This document shows positions 35,527-43,358 of a DNA stretch of 64,000 bases, piece after piece. Source of the DNA: Ruminococcus sp. (lineage in GTDB: Bacteria; Bacillota; Clostridia; Oscillospirales; Acutalibacteraceae); contig JAFSZY010000027.1 of the NCBI GenBank assembly GCA_017458845.1, forward strand, positions 1 through 64,000, in the 5' to 3' direction. The position numbers and the translations under genes are program-made. Each line of letters opens with the position of its first letter. The first letter of the stretch is position 1. Under the pieces are notes generated by a model. That model did no database searches. It saw only the letters and a program-made list of their open reading frames with translations, and was not told the origin of the DNA.

Positions 35527-35685
35527 TTATTCGTAGTCAGGCTTTTCCAGCTTTTTTCTGTCATAAACCTTCTTACTCTTAACTACTCTCGTTGTCGGCT
35601 TCAGACCGTTCCAATCCCGGCGTTTACGAGCGTGGTATTTCTTCTGTTCTTTTTTACTCTGTTTTTCAAGTGGTATAAGTTTCAT
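35527..35685 (-). CDS. Very small basic protein, 52 aa
   Basis: A short open reading frame starts MKLIPLEKQSKKEQKKYHAR and ends KKLEKPDYE. AAAGGTG lies 6 bases before ATG. It is strongly basic with 17 or so Lys/Arg, and it has the look of the small basic proteins found in conjugative elements of Clostridia. It lies 15 bases after the next gene's stop (35701), in the same direction. The gap 35397-35526 has no gene. Function unknown. Confidence 0.6.
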   Translation of the reverse strand: MKLIPLEKQSKKEQKKYHARKRRDWNGLKPTTRVVKSKKVYDRKKLEKPDYE

Positions 35686-35700
35686 TTCTTCACCTTTATT

Positions 35701-35943
35701 TTAGTGGTTAAAATATAAGTCCCAATGACTCTGTCTCTTCGGACGTGCTGAAGGCGGCATTGATTGTACGGCATCATCTCTATTTGCGAACAGTCGGCTT
35801 TGTCTTACCCTTATGCCGCCGTGACTGTCGTTATAACGGATTACGCAGAAATCTCTTGTTACCCGCACAATAGTAACCTCGCGTAAAAAACGAACACTTT
35901 CGACGATATAAGCTGTGTCGCCCGGATGAAATGTGTCAGCCAT
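35701..35943 (-). CDS. Small protein with a KOW/SH3-like look, 80 aa
   Basis: The sequence MADTFHPGDTAYIVES, then VRVTRDFCVIRYNDSHGGIR and SRLFANRDDAV suggests a small beta-barrel (SH3-like) of the kind found in element-borne proteins. GAGGAGGTG lies 6 bases before ATG. It is likely co-transcribed with the 52-residue gene. Function unknown. Confidence 0.6.
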   Translation of the reverse strand: MADTFHPGDTAYIVESVRFLREVTIVRVTRDFCVIRYNDSHGGIRVRQSRLFANRDDAVQSMPPSARPKRQSHWDLYFNH

Positions 35944-36012
35944 ATCAGCACCTCCTCTATATAATAATTATAGCACAAATGTTCTATTTGTAAAGAGCCA
36001 GAATCATTATAT

Positions 36013-36267
36013 TTAAAGGTTTTCTATGAGCCAGTCGGGATTATTGAGGCAGTTTTCGATTTTGCTCATATCCTCTTCATTGGTATTGAATATTTCTTTT
36101 ATTTGTTGCTCTGTAAGAGCTTTTGAATGAAGCAGTTTGCATTGAGCTATAATCAAGCCCTGTTTAATGCCTTCGCTTTCTCCGACAGAATATCCGAGCT
36201 CCAAGCCGATGTTACGTTGTTCTTGGAGCTCCTTTTTCATCATTTCTTTTATTTCTGACAGTTCCAT
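36013..36267 (-). CDS. Fragment resembling the tail of an Rpn/PD-(D/E)XK transposase-like protein
   Basis: This 84-residue product (ELGYSVGESEGIKQGLIIAQ, LTEQQIKEIFNTNEED, NPDWLIENL) looks like the C-terminal tail of Rpn-family (PD-(D/E)XK nuclease transposase) proteins, which carry similar Gly/Glu repeats. The nuclease domain is absent. AAAGGAG precedes ATG, so it may be translated, but it is probably a remnant. Confidence 0.5.
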   Translation of the reverse strand: MELSEIKEMMKKELQEQRNIGLELGYSVGESEGIKQGLIIAQCKLLHSKALTEQQIKEIFNTNEEDMSKIENCLNNPDWLIENL

Positions 36268-36745
36268 AGTTTATCTCCTTTTAGAAACAGACTCGCAAAT
36301 CTATCAATTGAAAAAAAGCAGAATATATAATGACATCAATCATGAAATATGAAACCGAGGTTTACATATCTATTCCTCTACTCACAAAAGAGCAGGAGGA
36401 ACTTCATTTTTGCTGTCATGTGCAATTCTTCGCTGCACAGCGATCGCCTATCAGCTATATGGTGGATAGGCCTAATACCTTTATAACATTGCCGGATAAC
36501 CAGTCCAGACTTGAATGTTTTTTTCGGTTAGCGATAGTTTATTGAGTTTCGTAACATTCCAATAGCGAAAAAAGCGAATTAGAGTATAGTAGAATGGGGT
36601 GTGGTGAGATTGCGCTAAATAGCGAAACCGTGGAGGGGTGCTTCCCCGTCTTTTATGGTGGAACTTTTCAAGAGTCCCTGATATTCTTCGTTTGTTTCTC
36701 TATCAAAACTTACGAGCCTGCTTGTAAAGGGAGTTAAACTCCCTG
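36268..36745. other. Gene-free stretch between remnant and accessory operon
   Basis: I see no convincing gene in these 478 bases. The motif TAGCGAA occurs three times (about 36531, 36559 and 36618), one copy inverted relative to the others. A hairpin AGGGAGT/ACTCCCT at about 36728-36744 follows the gene ending at 36746 and probably serves as its terminator. Confidence 0.5.
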
Positions 36746-37402
36746 TTATTTATTTTTTGAATCAGCTTCGGTAAATCTTACAAGCTCTTCTTCAAAAGTC
36801 AGATTCACATTAAAACGCGGATTATAATTAATAGGTGTAGTTACGCGCAAAGCATCAATCTGGTTGGATGTATCAGCAGATTTTTTGGATGATTTCTCAA
36901 ATAAGTCAACTAACTTTTTCCGTTTGAATAACTCCTCTTTGGTTTCTTCAACTTCGTAGTAATAAGAAACCTGATTCTTTTCGTTGTTGAGCATATAACC
37001 GTGTTCGTGTTTAGTAGTAGTTTTCCCTTTTTTCTTGAGAACGTTTTTAAGTGTCTTGTTAAATGCATTGCGCAGTTTATTTCCTTCGGTTAAAGCGTCG
37101 ATGTCCTGATCAGCCGAGGCTTTAGCTTCATTAATTGCAGCCGTTATTCCTTCCTTTTCAGTTATAAGTACCTCCATAAAAGCCAGAATATCATCTACAC
37201 TAAAAGGATTGTCAGAAGCTACTTCTTCTATGAAGTCTTCAGCTTCAGGATTGGCGGCTTTTCTCTTATGGGTTTTTGTTGTTTTGAATAAGTGCTCGTC
37301 AAAGAACAGATAGTTTTCCGCCTCAGACATTAAAGAATTAAGGTAATTCTGATAGCAGAATCCCTCTTTCAAACTCATAAAGTTTCTTTCAGTTATATTC
37401 AT
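36746..37402 (-). CDS. Protein of unknown function, 218 aa
   Basis: I do not recognise this protein. It is highly charged and helical (SVDDILAFMEVLITEKEGIT; ALTEGNKLRNAFNKTLKNVL), with a central coiled-coil-like region and KKKGKTTTKHEHGYM in the middle. It is the last gene of the long minus-strand accessory operon and overlaps the gene upstream by 4 bases (ATGA), so it is translationally coupled to it. Confidence 0.65.
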   Translation of the reverse strand: MNITERNFMSLKEGFCYQNYLNSLMSEAENYLFFDEHLFKTTKTHKRKAANPEAEDFIEEVASDNPFSVDDILAFMEVLITEKEGITAAINEAKASADQDIDALTEGNKLRNAFNKTLKNVLKKKGKTTTKHEHGYMLNNEKNQVSYYYEVEETKEELFKRKKLVDLFEKSSKKSADTSNQIDALRVTTPINYNPRFNVNLTFEEELVRFTEADSKNK

Positions 37403-38019
37403 TGTGTACCTCCATTATTATCTGAATTATCATCTGGTTCTGTAAAACCGTATTCTTTTCTTAGTTTTTCAAATACTTCTTCTGCCGGAATCCCTTCACC
37501 AGCTTCAGCTTGTTTCAAACCCTCTTCGAGCTTTTTGTCAAGTTGCTCCTGTGTAAGTCCGTCTCCGGTAACGGGTTCATATTCTTTGCCGTTTTCGGAT
37601 TGAATATGGAGCAGGTAGTTGAGCAGGTTTGCTATGTCCAGAGCGTCTAAAGTTAAGCTCAGATAGTTGTCCGTTAATGCCTTTTTATCATCCCAGAAGT
37701 TAACAATCCAATCCACTAACTGACGATGGCTTTTTTCGGAAGGATAGAAAACAAAGTTGAAATCCGGCTCAATAAAGGACAAAGTGAGCTTTTCTTTTTG
37801 AGTATGATTTTTTACTAACAATAAGTGCTTAATTAGATCATCAATCTCGCAACAAAGCATAATTTCGTCATTTTCGATTTTATAATTCAGCCAGTCGCGA
37901 GATTTCAGAGTAAGGTTAATCTTGCACCATTCGTCGTACCAATTTTCTTTACGGGTTTTGTGGTATCCTTGTATTTCAAAGTCAAGATGAATATCACCAA
38001 GATTTAATTGCAAGCCCAT
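37399..38019 (-). CDS. Protein with a WapI-immunity-like N-terminus, 206 aa
   Basis: The N-terminal 110 residues (LNLGDIHLDFEIQGY, DEWCKINLTLKSRDWL, LTLSFIEPDFNFVFY) resemble the pattern of WapI-family immunity proteins, which are small beta-rich proteins in polymorphic-toxin loci. The C-terminus is acidic and low-complexity. The ATG at 38019 has AAGGACGG before it and lies two bases past the stop of the previous gene. No toxin is adjacent. The family link is a weak impression. Confidence 0.5.
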   Translation of the reverse strand: MGLQLNLGDIHLDFEIQGYHKTRKENWYDEWCKINLTLKSRDWLNYKIENDEIMLCCEIDDLIKHLLLVKNHTQKEKLTLSFIEPDFNFVFYPSEKSHRQLVDWIVNFWDDKKALTDNYLSLTLDALDIANLLNYLLHIQSENGKEYEPVTGDGLTQEQLDKKLEEGLKQAEAGEGIPAEEVFEKLRKEYGFTEPDDNSDNNGGTQ

Positions 38020-38020
38020 A

Positions 38021-38701
38021 TTATTCACCGTCCTTTTCTCTTTTTGATTTCCTGCTAAGATAGTAATCAATTGCTTCTGATTCGCTGTAATCGTGATAAA
38101 GCATTAATCCCCTGATTCTGTAACCCGCGGACATAGCTTTTTCGAGGGTATCGAATTCAGGATAGTTTTCAATCAGATACTCTGCGGTGCAAGCAGCCTG
38201 ATAATAGTTATTTATGATTACTAAATCTTCTACAAACAATCGTGTGCCGTTGATATCGTATTCATATTTCGGAACTTCTCTGACTACTTCCGGGTTTAGA
38301 ACAAGAATGCTATTACAATCCCACCCACAGAGGTCAGCTTGAAAGTCAAGATCTCCATTGAAAAAGACTTCAATAGCATCGTAGTCTTCACAGAGTTTTT
38401 CATAGTCAAGAAATACCGAGTGCTCGAAAGACTCTGTCCCTTTTATTCTTGGAAGAGAATCCAAATCTTCCGGCTGTTTTATTTTCAGCAGTCTGGCTTC
38501 TTTAGTCAGAATAAAGCAGAAGTATTCTTTGAGCCTTTCCGGACGGAAATTGTTATCTAAACACCATTGTTTCCATCCGTATTCGTTAAAAATCTGACTG
38601 CCCCATAGACCGCCTTTTGGTTTAATCCATTGCCTGTGATTTTCAATTTTCTGAAACTGTTCCTTTGAAAAAGAGGAATGTCCGTAATGAATGTATTTCA
38701 T
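38021..38701 (-). CDS. Unknown protein, possible ADP-ribosyltransferase fold
   Basis: This 226-residue protein begins KYIHYGHSSF and then has KPKGGLWGSQ, YGWKQWC and, near residue 130, ADLCGWDCNSILVLNPEVV. Proteins with a YHY/YHG start, a GLWxS second strand and a hydrophobic third element are compatible with an ADP-ribosyltransferase-type core, such as in KptA (YHGT). I cannot see a decisive catalytic Glu, so this is a guess. AGAAAGAAGG precedes ATG. It is embedded in the accessory operon. Confidence 0.5.
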   Translation of the reverse strand: MKYIHYGHSSFSKEQFQKIENHRQWIKPKGGLWGSQIFNEYGWKQWCLDNNFRPERLKEYFCFILTKEARLLKIKQPEDLDSLPRIKGTESFEHSVFLDYEKLCEDYDAIEVFFNGDLDFQADLCGWDCNSILVLNPEVVREVPKYEYDINGTRLFVEDLVIINNYYQAACTAEYLIENYPEFDTLEKAMSAGYRIRGLMLYHDYSESEAIDYYLSRKSKREKDGE

Positions 38702-38713
38702 ATTGCCTTCTTT

Positions 38714-39022
38714 CTATGATGCTTCTTCAACAATGAAGTCATACAATGCTTCGGGTGTATCAAGTACCCATTCTTTTTTCATATCCTCAGACCAGACTGT
38801 ATAATTGGAAGTAGCTTCATAAAGCCACCAATCGATATAGTCGTATTTATCATTCACGGTTTCCTTTAAAACCATAAGAAGGGCTTCAAGGAACTTGTTG
38901 TCAGTTCCAAACGCAAAGAATCCGTTACCCACTTTATTTAAAGCCTGAGAGAATTCTTCATTGGTTGCTTCCTGTTGTTTTATCATTAAGAGAGCCTTGC
39001 AAAATGTATCTTTTGAGAGCAT
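38714..39022 (-). CDS. Protein of unknown function, 102 aa
   Basis: I do not recognise this small acidic helical protein (TFCKALLMIKQQEATNEEFS; DYIDWWLYEATSNYTVWSED). It has GAGGAGG before ATG and is 12 bases from the next gene, within the operon. Small proteins with WWLYE-type motifs are common next to phosphoesterases in Clostridia accessory regions but have no known role. Confidence 0.6.
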   Translation of the reverse strand: MLSKDTFCKALLMIKQQEATNEEFSQALNKVGNGFFAFGTDNKFLEALLMVLKETVNDKYDYIDWWLYEATSNYTVWSEDMKKEWVLDTPEALYDFIVEEAS

Positions 39023-39031
39023 TTTTCCTCC

Positions 39032-39571
39032 TCATTTCTGATTCATTGCTACCACAACTTCTCCGTTTGAGGCGCGTTCAGCCTCGCCGATATGTATGTG
39101 ATGATGCTCGTTGTTGTTTAATGGGTAGCAAAGGTAGCATTCATCAGAAAAGTCGCATTTGTCGTTAATCAGCGGAACAGATGCTACTTTATAAACTTCC
39201 CCTCGGCAGCGGATAATATCATTCCCGCTGAAAAGGACAGGAAGATAGCAGCGTTCCAGAAAGGGAAAGAACGGCGGCATATCGTGGGGATATTTGCTTT
39301 CAAACACAGCTTGTGTTTTCTTGTCGATGTAGCCCACAGTTTTGATTTCTGAAATGGCTGAGAGCAGTAATTCCTTTTCAGCTAATGAGGATGTATGCTT
39401 TGCCAATTGTTCGAAAAGAGCGGTGATTTGTTCAATGTCTGAAAAGTAGGAAATGATTGTTGCTTTCTGCAGAACAGACAGCTCGATCGGGTTTGATTTC
39501 AAATGAGCTCGCAAATCAGCCGATGGGATACAATCAATAACTTGTTCATATAAAAAGTCATTAGTATTCAT
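39032..39571 (-). CDS. Protein of unknown function, 179 aa
   Basis: The protein has a helical first half (DFLYEQVIDCIPSADLRAHL, AISEIKTVGYIDKKTQAVFE) and a strand-rich second half (RCRGEVYKVASVPLINDKCD, CYLCYPLNNNEHHHIHIGEA). The start at 39571 follows AGGAG by 12 bases and is preferred to an upstream frame start. I recognise no family. It is in the operon between two other unknown genes. Confidence 0.6.
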   Translation of the reverse strand: MNTNDFLYEQVIDCIPSADLRAHLKSNPIELSVLQKATIISYFSDIEQITALFEQLAKHTSSLAEKELLLSAISEIKTVGYIDKKTQAVFESKYPHDMPPFFPFLERCYLPVLFSGNDIIRCRGEVYKVASVPLINDKCDFSDECYLCYPLNNNEHHHIHIGEAERASNGEVVVAMNQK

Positions 39572-39602
39572 GTGTTTATTACTCCTTTTGAGTATAGTTT
39601 TG

Positions 39603-39962
39603 TTAATAAAGAGTCCACCAATAGTCAAAAAGTCTGCGATAATAATTGCCTTTAACGGGAACGTCAGCGCAGTTACGGATACGGCGACCGGTTTCCTTTT
39701 TCATCCACCTCTGACAGTTGCTGTTTTTTGGATATTTGATGTGTTTACCGGAATGCAGAAGTGTAGTGCCGGTAAAATCCCAATCCACATAACCACGATG
39801 GGGTGCGTACCCTCCGGTGTTAATGATGCGGAAACGCGCTTCATTTTTTCGGACTCTGTTAATTCGGCGCATACGGCGTCGTTTTTTTAATTTAAATCTC
39901 TCTTGTGAGGGTTCATCATTGGTTGTTTCTGCAAGAGCCTCGGTTATTTGTTTTTTCGTCAT
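39603..39962 (-). CDS. Basic protein of unknown function, 119 aa
   Basis: This strongly basic protein has a cluster KLKKRRRMRRINRVRKNEAR at about residues 26-45 and an aromatic second half with KYPKNSNCQRWMKKETGRR. The cluster could bind nucleic acid. The ATG at 39962 follows GGAGG by 7 bases. I recognise no family. Confidence 0.6.
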   Translation of the reverse strand: MTKKQITEALAETTNDEPSQERFKLKKRRRMRRINRVRKNEARFRIINTGGYAPHRGYVDWDFTGTTLLHSGKHIKYPKNSNCQRWMKKETGRRIRNCADVPVKGNYYRRLFDYWWTLY

Positions 39963-40007
39963 GATTAACCTCCATACTGCTATTGCCCGATGAGGTATTT
40001 GCATAGG

Positions 40008-40190
40008 TTAAGTTTTCCCTTTGTATTTCCTGCTGAGTTCCCGGTCAATCATCTGCATAAGCTTTCTATGTTCCTCGTCATTAAAGACGGTTTTATGCAA
40101 AGCATTTGCAAAGTGTTCCAGCCAAAGCCTATCACCGATAGGATTACCGATATTATCCTCTTGTTTTATATCTTTGTTTTCTGATGCCAT
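40008..40190 (-). CDS. Small protein of unknown function, 60 aa
   Basis: A short gene whose start codon (40190) lies one base past the stop of the RNA phosphotransferase gene, so it is coupled to it. It reads MASENKDIKQEDNI, then DRLWLEHFANALHKTVFNDE and MIDRELSRKYKGK. It is helical and charged. I do not recognise it. Re-initiation after the kptA stop would explain the lack of a strong ribosome binding site. Confidence 0.6.
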   Translation of the reverse strand: MASENKDIKQEDNIGNPIGDRLWLEHFANALHKTVFNDEEHRKLMQMIDRELSRKYKGKT

Positions 40191-40191
40191 A

Positions 40192-40737
40192 TTAGTCAGA
40201 GTAACAAACGGAGAAATATTCCGGCGGTACGGCTTTTGCCTGCCATACTCCGTTTGATGAGCGGTATAATTCATTGCCGTCGGCAACAAAATCTCTGGCA
40301 CGGATTTTGAGCACAACGGGCTTTCCGTGTCTGCTTCCAACCTTAACAGCGGTTGGATAGTCCGGCGAGATATGCACAAACTGTCTTGACATAGGCTTCA
40401 AGCCTTCATTCATAATTGAATCGAGAAAGCGGGAAGCGGTGCCGTGATACAGAAACTCCGGTGGTTCGGGGGATTCCATTTCAATAATCACATTGGGAAT
40501 GGAATGCCCTTGATTTGCGCGGATTTTGGTTCCGGTTGTATCAAAAGAATAGCGCCCCTTCTCGTCATCCGCAACTATCTGCTTGATTGTTTCAAGAGTT
40601 ACGTCGGGGTATCTTTCTTTCAGGACGGACAGAATTGTTTTAACATCCGCCCATCCGCCGTTGAGTTCGATATACTGCGGTGTCTGGCAATGGCGAAGGA
40701 GCCAAGACATCTTCACGCTGATTTTCTTCAAGTTCAT
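40192..40737 (-). CDS. kptA: RNA 2'-phosphotransferase (KptA/Tpt1)
   Basis: KptA transfers an internal RNA 2'-phosphate to NAD+, giving repaired RNA, nicotinamide and ADP-ribose 1'',2''-cyclic phosphate. This 181-residue protein has the whole family pattern: SWLLRH near residue 12, NGGWADV, DDEKGRYSFD, IRANQGHSI, FLYHGTASRF, GLKPMSRQFVHIS and VGSRHGKPVVLKI, with the expected Arg-His-Arg set and a GVWQAKAVPPEYF end. Bacteria usually lack the tRNA ligase that makes such 2'-phosphates, so its substrate here is unknown. It lies in the accessory operon with a PARG-like enzyme, which could act on ADP-ribose products. Confidence 0.92.
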   Translation of the reverse strand: MNLKKISVKMSWLLRHCQTPQYIELNGGWADVKTILSVLKERYPDVTLETIKQIVADDEKGRYSFDTTGTKIRANQGHSIPNVIIEMESPEPPEFLYHGTASRFLDSIMNEGLKPMSRQFVHISPDYPTAVKVGSRHGKPVVLKIRARDFVADGNELYRSSNGVWQAKAVPPEYFSVCYSD

Positions 40738-41112
40738 TTATTTCACCTCTTGTGACGGAAGAAAAGTCTGGTACAAATCTTCTTTAAGATTCTCCAAACA
40801 AGTATCAATAGTTTCCTGTATTTGTTCAGAACGGGGCTTATTAAACCATCTTTCTTTAAAAGCTGCGACATCTTCACGGTACGAATCCATACTGGAATCA
40901 CCGGAAACAGCCCAATCATATGAATGAAGCAGGCAAAACACATCGTATATAAGTGCTGAAATCTCCGGGTCATTCAGAGGGTTAATTTTGATAGCTTTTT
41001 TAATTTCCTGATCGTGTTTTTCGCCGCTCAAGCCATAGGACATGTCAGTATAATAGCTGAAAATCTCACTCGAAAGAGTTCTGTCCGTATAGTTCCAATA
41101 ACCACCACTCAT
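40738..41112 (-). CDS. Protein of unknown function, 124 aa
   Basis: The protein starts MSGGYWNYTDRTLSSEIFSY and has a helical rest with LIYDVFCLLHSYDWAVSGDS. Proteins with this SGGYWNY start are common as hypothetical proteins next to element cargo genes in Clostridia. Its stop is directly next to the kptA start (40737), and its start overlaps the stop of the next gene upstream by 4 bases. Function unknown. Confidence 0.65.
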   Translation of the reverse strand: MSGGYWNYTDRTLSSEIFSYYTDMSYGLSGEKHDQEIKKAIKINPLNDPEISALIYDVFCLLHSYDWAVSGDSSMDSYREDVAAFKERWFNKPRSEQIQETIDTCLENLKEDLYQTFLPSQEVK

Positions 41113-42389
41113 GTCGTGCTTTCCTTTCCGTCGTTTTCAATTAGTTTGATTTGTTCAATAGGCTGCCAATGACAGAACGGGAGAAACTTTTCTGTATCTT
41201 CAAAAGGCAGGTTCATATAGTCGATGATGTCTTCATCCGGGAAATAGCTTCCGCAATAAGCAGGAAATACTCCTTCGGGTACAATGCCGATGAGTTCAGT
41301 TTCTGCTAACCGTTCTGCGAGGTGACGAGCATTGCCAACACGCACGGGAATATCGGCGCGGATAAGTGCAAGATAAAACTTTACAGTTTCTATGGTTCTC
41401 GTCCAAGCATCGCCGTTAAGTGATAGGTGGAATCCGTTCTCGTCTTGTATCGGCGCAAGGCTTATGTGTGTTGAGTTACCGCCTCTGCAGATTTCCCAGG
41501 GATGACCTCCGCGTTCTCTGTTATGAAGCCAATCTTCAAATGCTTCTTCAGAATCAGCATCGATTTTGCTGAGTCCGTCATCTCTGCCGTCGGCGTGAAG
41601 ATAGTATTGCTCTTTTGGAGTTTTATCGCATCCGTCATAGTTGTTTGCGGCATAGCCCATAGCGCAAAACCGGAAGAAATCATTAGCTGTCATTGATTTT
41701 AAACGTTTGTCAGATATGGGTTCATATTCAGGCTGCGATGAGGCAAGCTTTATAAATTCAGCGACATCTTCATCAGAAATATCCTTGAAGAACTTTTCTC
41801 TGTGTTCAGGCCATACATCCCAATAATCCTTTCTCCGAATCGTACCTGTGCGATGTTCCGGGGGAAGGTTCTTTTCTATGTATTCGTTATATGTGCCATC
41901 GCGTAATTGTTGAATACAATCCTTAACAGAGTCAACTAACCATTGCATAAATTCGGAAATATCTGTCTCATAGCCCATGAGTTCTCTGCGATTATCCTGA
42001 ACAATAGCACAACGGTGGCAGAGAAATACAGATCTGTAGCCCTCATCCTTAGTGTCGACCGCCGCAAAGTTATACCATGCAATCTCATCGGGAAACATCC
42101 ATTCCCACGTTTCAATGGCTTCTTCTTTGCTTTCATATTCACCATACGCCAGCATCTCATCAAGGTCGCAAAAATCATCGATTGTGCCTCGTTCTGCCGT
42201 GAGCCAAAGCTCTCTGGCTCCGTTTTCGGATACAGGGGCGATTTGTTCAAGTAATTTAAACAGTTCATCGAGCAGAGCGCAACTCTTATCATCGTATTTG
42301 TAAGCATAAATGCCGAAGTTATCGTTATGATGCAGCCTATGGATGTACTGTCTGATTGTTGGTTGTTTAAGTTTGTTCGTTCTTTTCAA
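41109..42389 (-). CDS. Protein of unknown function, 426 aa
   Basis: This is the largest product of the accessory operon. It is rich in aromatic and acidic residues, with no membrane segment or signal peptide. It has HLHHNDNF-like HRLHHNDNFGIYAYKYDD, then ELWLTAERGTIDDF, and GHPWEICRGGNSTHISL near residue 305. I do not recognise a family. Its first 23 bases overlap the end of the phosphoesterase gene upstream, and its stop overlaps the next gene by 4 bases. Confidence 0.65.
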   Translation of the reverse strand: MKRTNKLKQPTIRQYIHRLHHNDNFGIYAYKYDDKSCALLDELFKLLEQIAPVSENGARELWLTAERGTIDDFCDLDEMLAYGEYESKEEAIETWEWMFPDEIAWYNFAAVDTKDEGYRSVFLCHRCAIVQDNRRELMGYETDISEFMQWLVDSVKDCIQQLRDGTYNEYIEKNLPPEHRTGTIRRKDYWDVWPEHREKFFKDISDEDVAEFIKLASSQPEYEPISDKRLKSMTANDFFRFCAMGYAANNYDGCDKTPKEQYYLHADGRDDGLSKIDADSEEAFEDWLHNRERGGHPWEICRGGNSTHISLAPIQDENGFHLSLNGDAWTRTIETVKFYLALIRADIPVRVGNARHLAERLAETELIGIVPEGVFPAYCGSYFPDEDIIDYMNLPFEDTEKFLPFCHWQPIEQIKLIENDGKESTT

Positions 42390-43125
42390 TTTTATAATCC
42401 TCTTCAGAATAAAACTCTTTCATATCGTCTAAGCGGAGACAAGCGAGTCGTCCGAAACAAAAGCAATGAAATAAATCAGGCTTTTCAGCTGTTCCGGCAC
42501 CACAGTCAATATTAATACCGTGGTCTCGGTGATATATTTTTAGCGGAACATCGTCCTGAAAATTCACAGTCGGGGTATGACCATAAATCAAAGTATAATC
42601 ACCCGGAATGGTGTCGTGTTTATGCAAACGATGCCATACAACAAACTCTTTAATATCTCTGTATCGAAAGCTGTAATAATCAGTATACATTTCTTCCGGC
42701 GCAGCGTGAACGAGTTTGAATTTTTTATCGTTCACCGTTAGGTTAATGCTTACGGGGAGTGCATCCAAGTATTCAAATATCTCGGCACGGATAGATTTTT
42801 TGATGTGTTTTAAGTAATTGTGCGTAACATAACCACCATTATCATACCAAAGACGAAGGATACCGTAATTTCCGTGTAGCTTTTTGCTGTCCATACCGAT
42901 TCCGTTATAATAGATGGATTGAAGCATCATATACTCGTGATTGCCGAGAAGCATCTTGACGTTATCCATTGCCATTATTTTGCGGAGGATTTTGATGCCG
43001 TCGTGGTAGCGGTCAATCACATCGCCGAGAATATACAGAGTATCATTTTCGGTGAGATTTATTTGTTTCATTATTGAATTGAAGCGACGCATATTTCCGT
43101 GAATATCGGACATAACATAAATCAT
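42367..43125 (-). CDS. Calcineurin-like metallophosphoesterase (1 of 3)
   Basis: This 252-residue enzyme has the di-metal motifs in order: MSDIHGN (residues 5-11), LGDVIDRY, GNHEYM, then HAAPEE and YGHTPTV. The plan resembles bacterial Ser/Thr-type phosphatases and Ap4A hydrolase-like proteins (PrpA/ApaH group). The substrate could be a protein, nucleotide or cyclic phosphate. It overlaps the 426-residue gene by 23 bases and the antitoxin-like gene by 4 bases. Confidence 0.9.
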   Translation of the reverse strand: MIYVMSDIHGNMRRFNSIMKQINLTENDTLYILGDVIDRYHDGIKILRKIMAMDNVKMLLGNHEYMMLQSIYYNGIGMDSKKLHGNYGILRLWYDNGGYVTHNYLKHIKKSIRAEIFEYLDALPVSINLTVNDKKFKLVHAAPEEMYTDYYSFRYRDIKEFVVWHRLHKHDTIPGDYTLIYGHTPTVNFQDDVPLKIYHRDHGINIDCGAGTAEKPDLFHCFCFGRLACLRLDDMKEFYSEEDYKIEKNEQT

Positions 43126-43325
43126 TCTATTATTTCTACTCCTATCTTTTTCGCTTCCTCAATGTCTTTCTGTGAATATGAGAATGGAATATCTCCGTGA
43201 GCGACGGTGGCTTTAATAAATAAGACACACGCTTCTTCAACAGTTAAGCTTTCTCGCTCACAGATTTTCTTGAATTGCTCGTAAATATCAGTTGGGACGC
43301 TGAATTTAATAGTTGCCATACTCAT
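43122..43325 (-). CDS. RelB/DinJ-like antitoxin, without toxin
   Basis: This 67-residue protein has an N-terminal ribbon-helix-helix (MATIKFSVPTDIYEQFKKI, LTVEEACVLFIKATVAHGDI) ending in IPFSY, the pattern of RelB/DinJ antitoxins. No RelE or YafQ partner is adjacent; the neighbours are a phosphoesterase and a PARG-like enzyme. GGAGG precedes the start (43325 or 43319). It could act as a regulator of the operon, or neutralise a toxin elsewhere, such as the YafQ at 56076. Confidence 0.7.
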   Translation of the reverse strand: MSMATIKFSVPTDIYEQFKKICERESLTVEEACVLFIKATVAHGDIPFSYSQKDIEEAKKIGVEIIE

Positions 43326-43358
43326 TAAAACGAGTCCTCCTTTAGATACATATTAGAA

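Noticed and set aside
36330..36545. Possible small gene on the plus strand
   Set aside because: There is no ribosome binding site, composition is odd and the neighbours are on the other strand.
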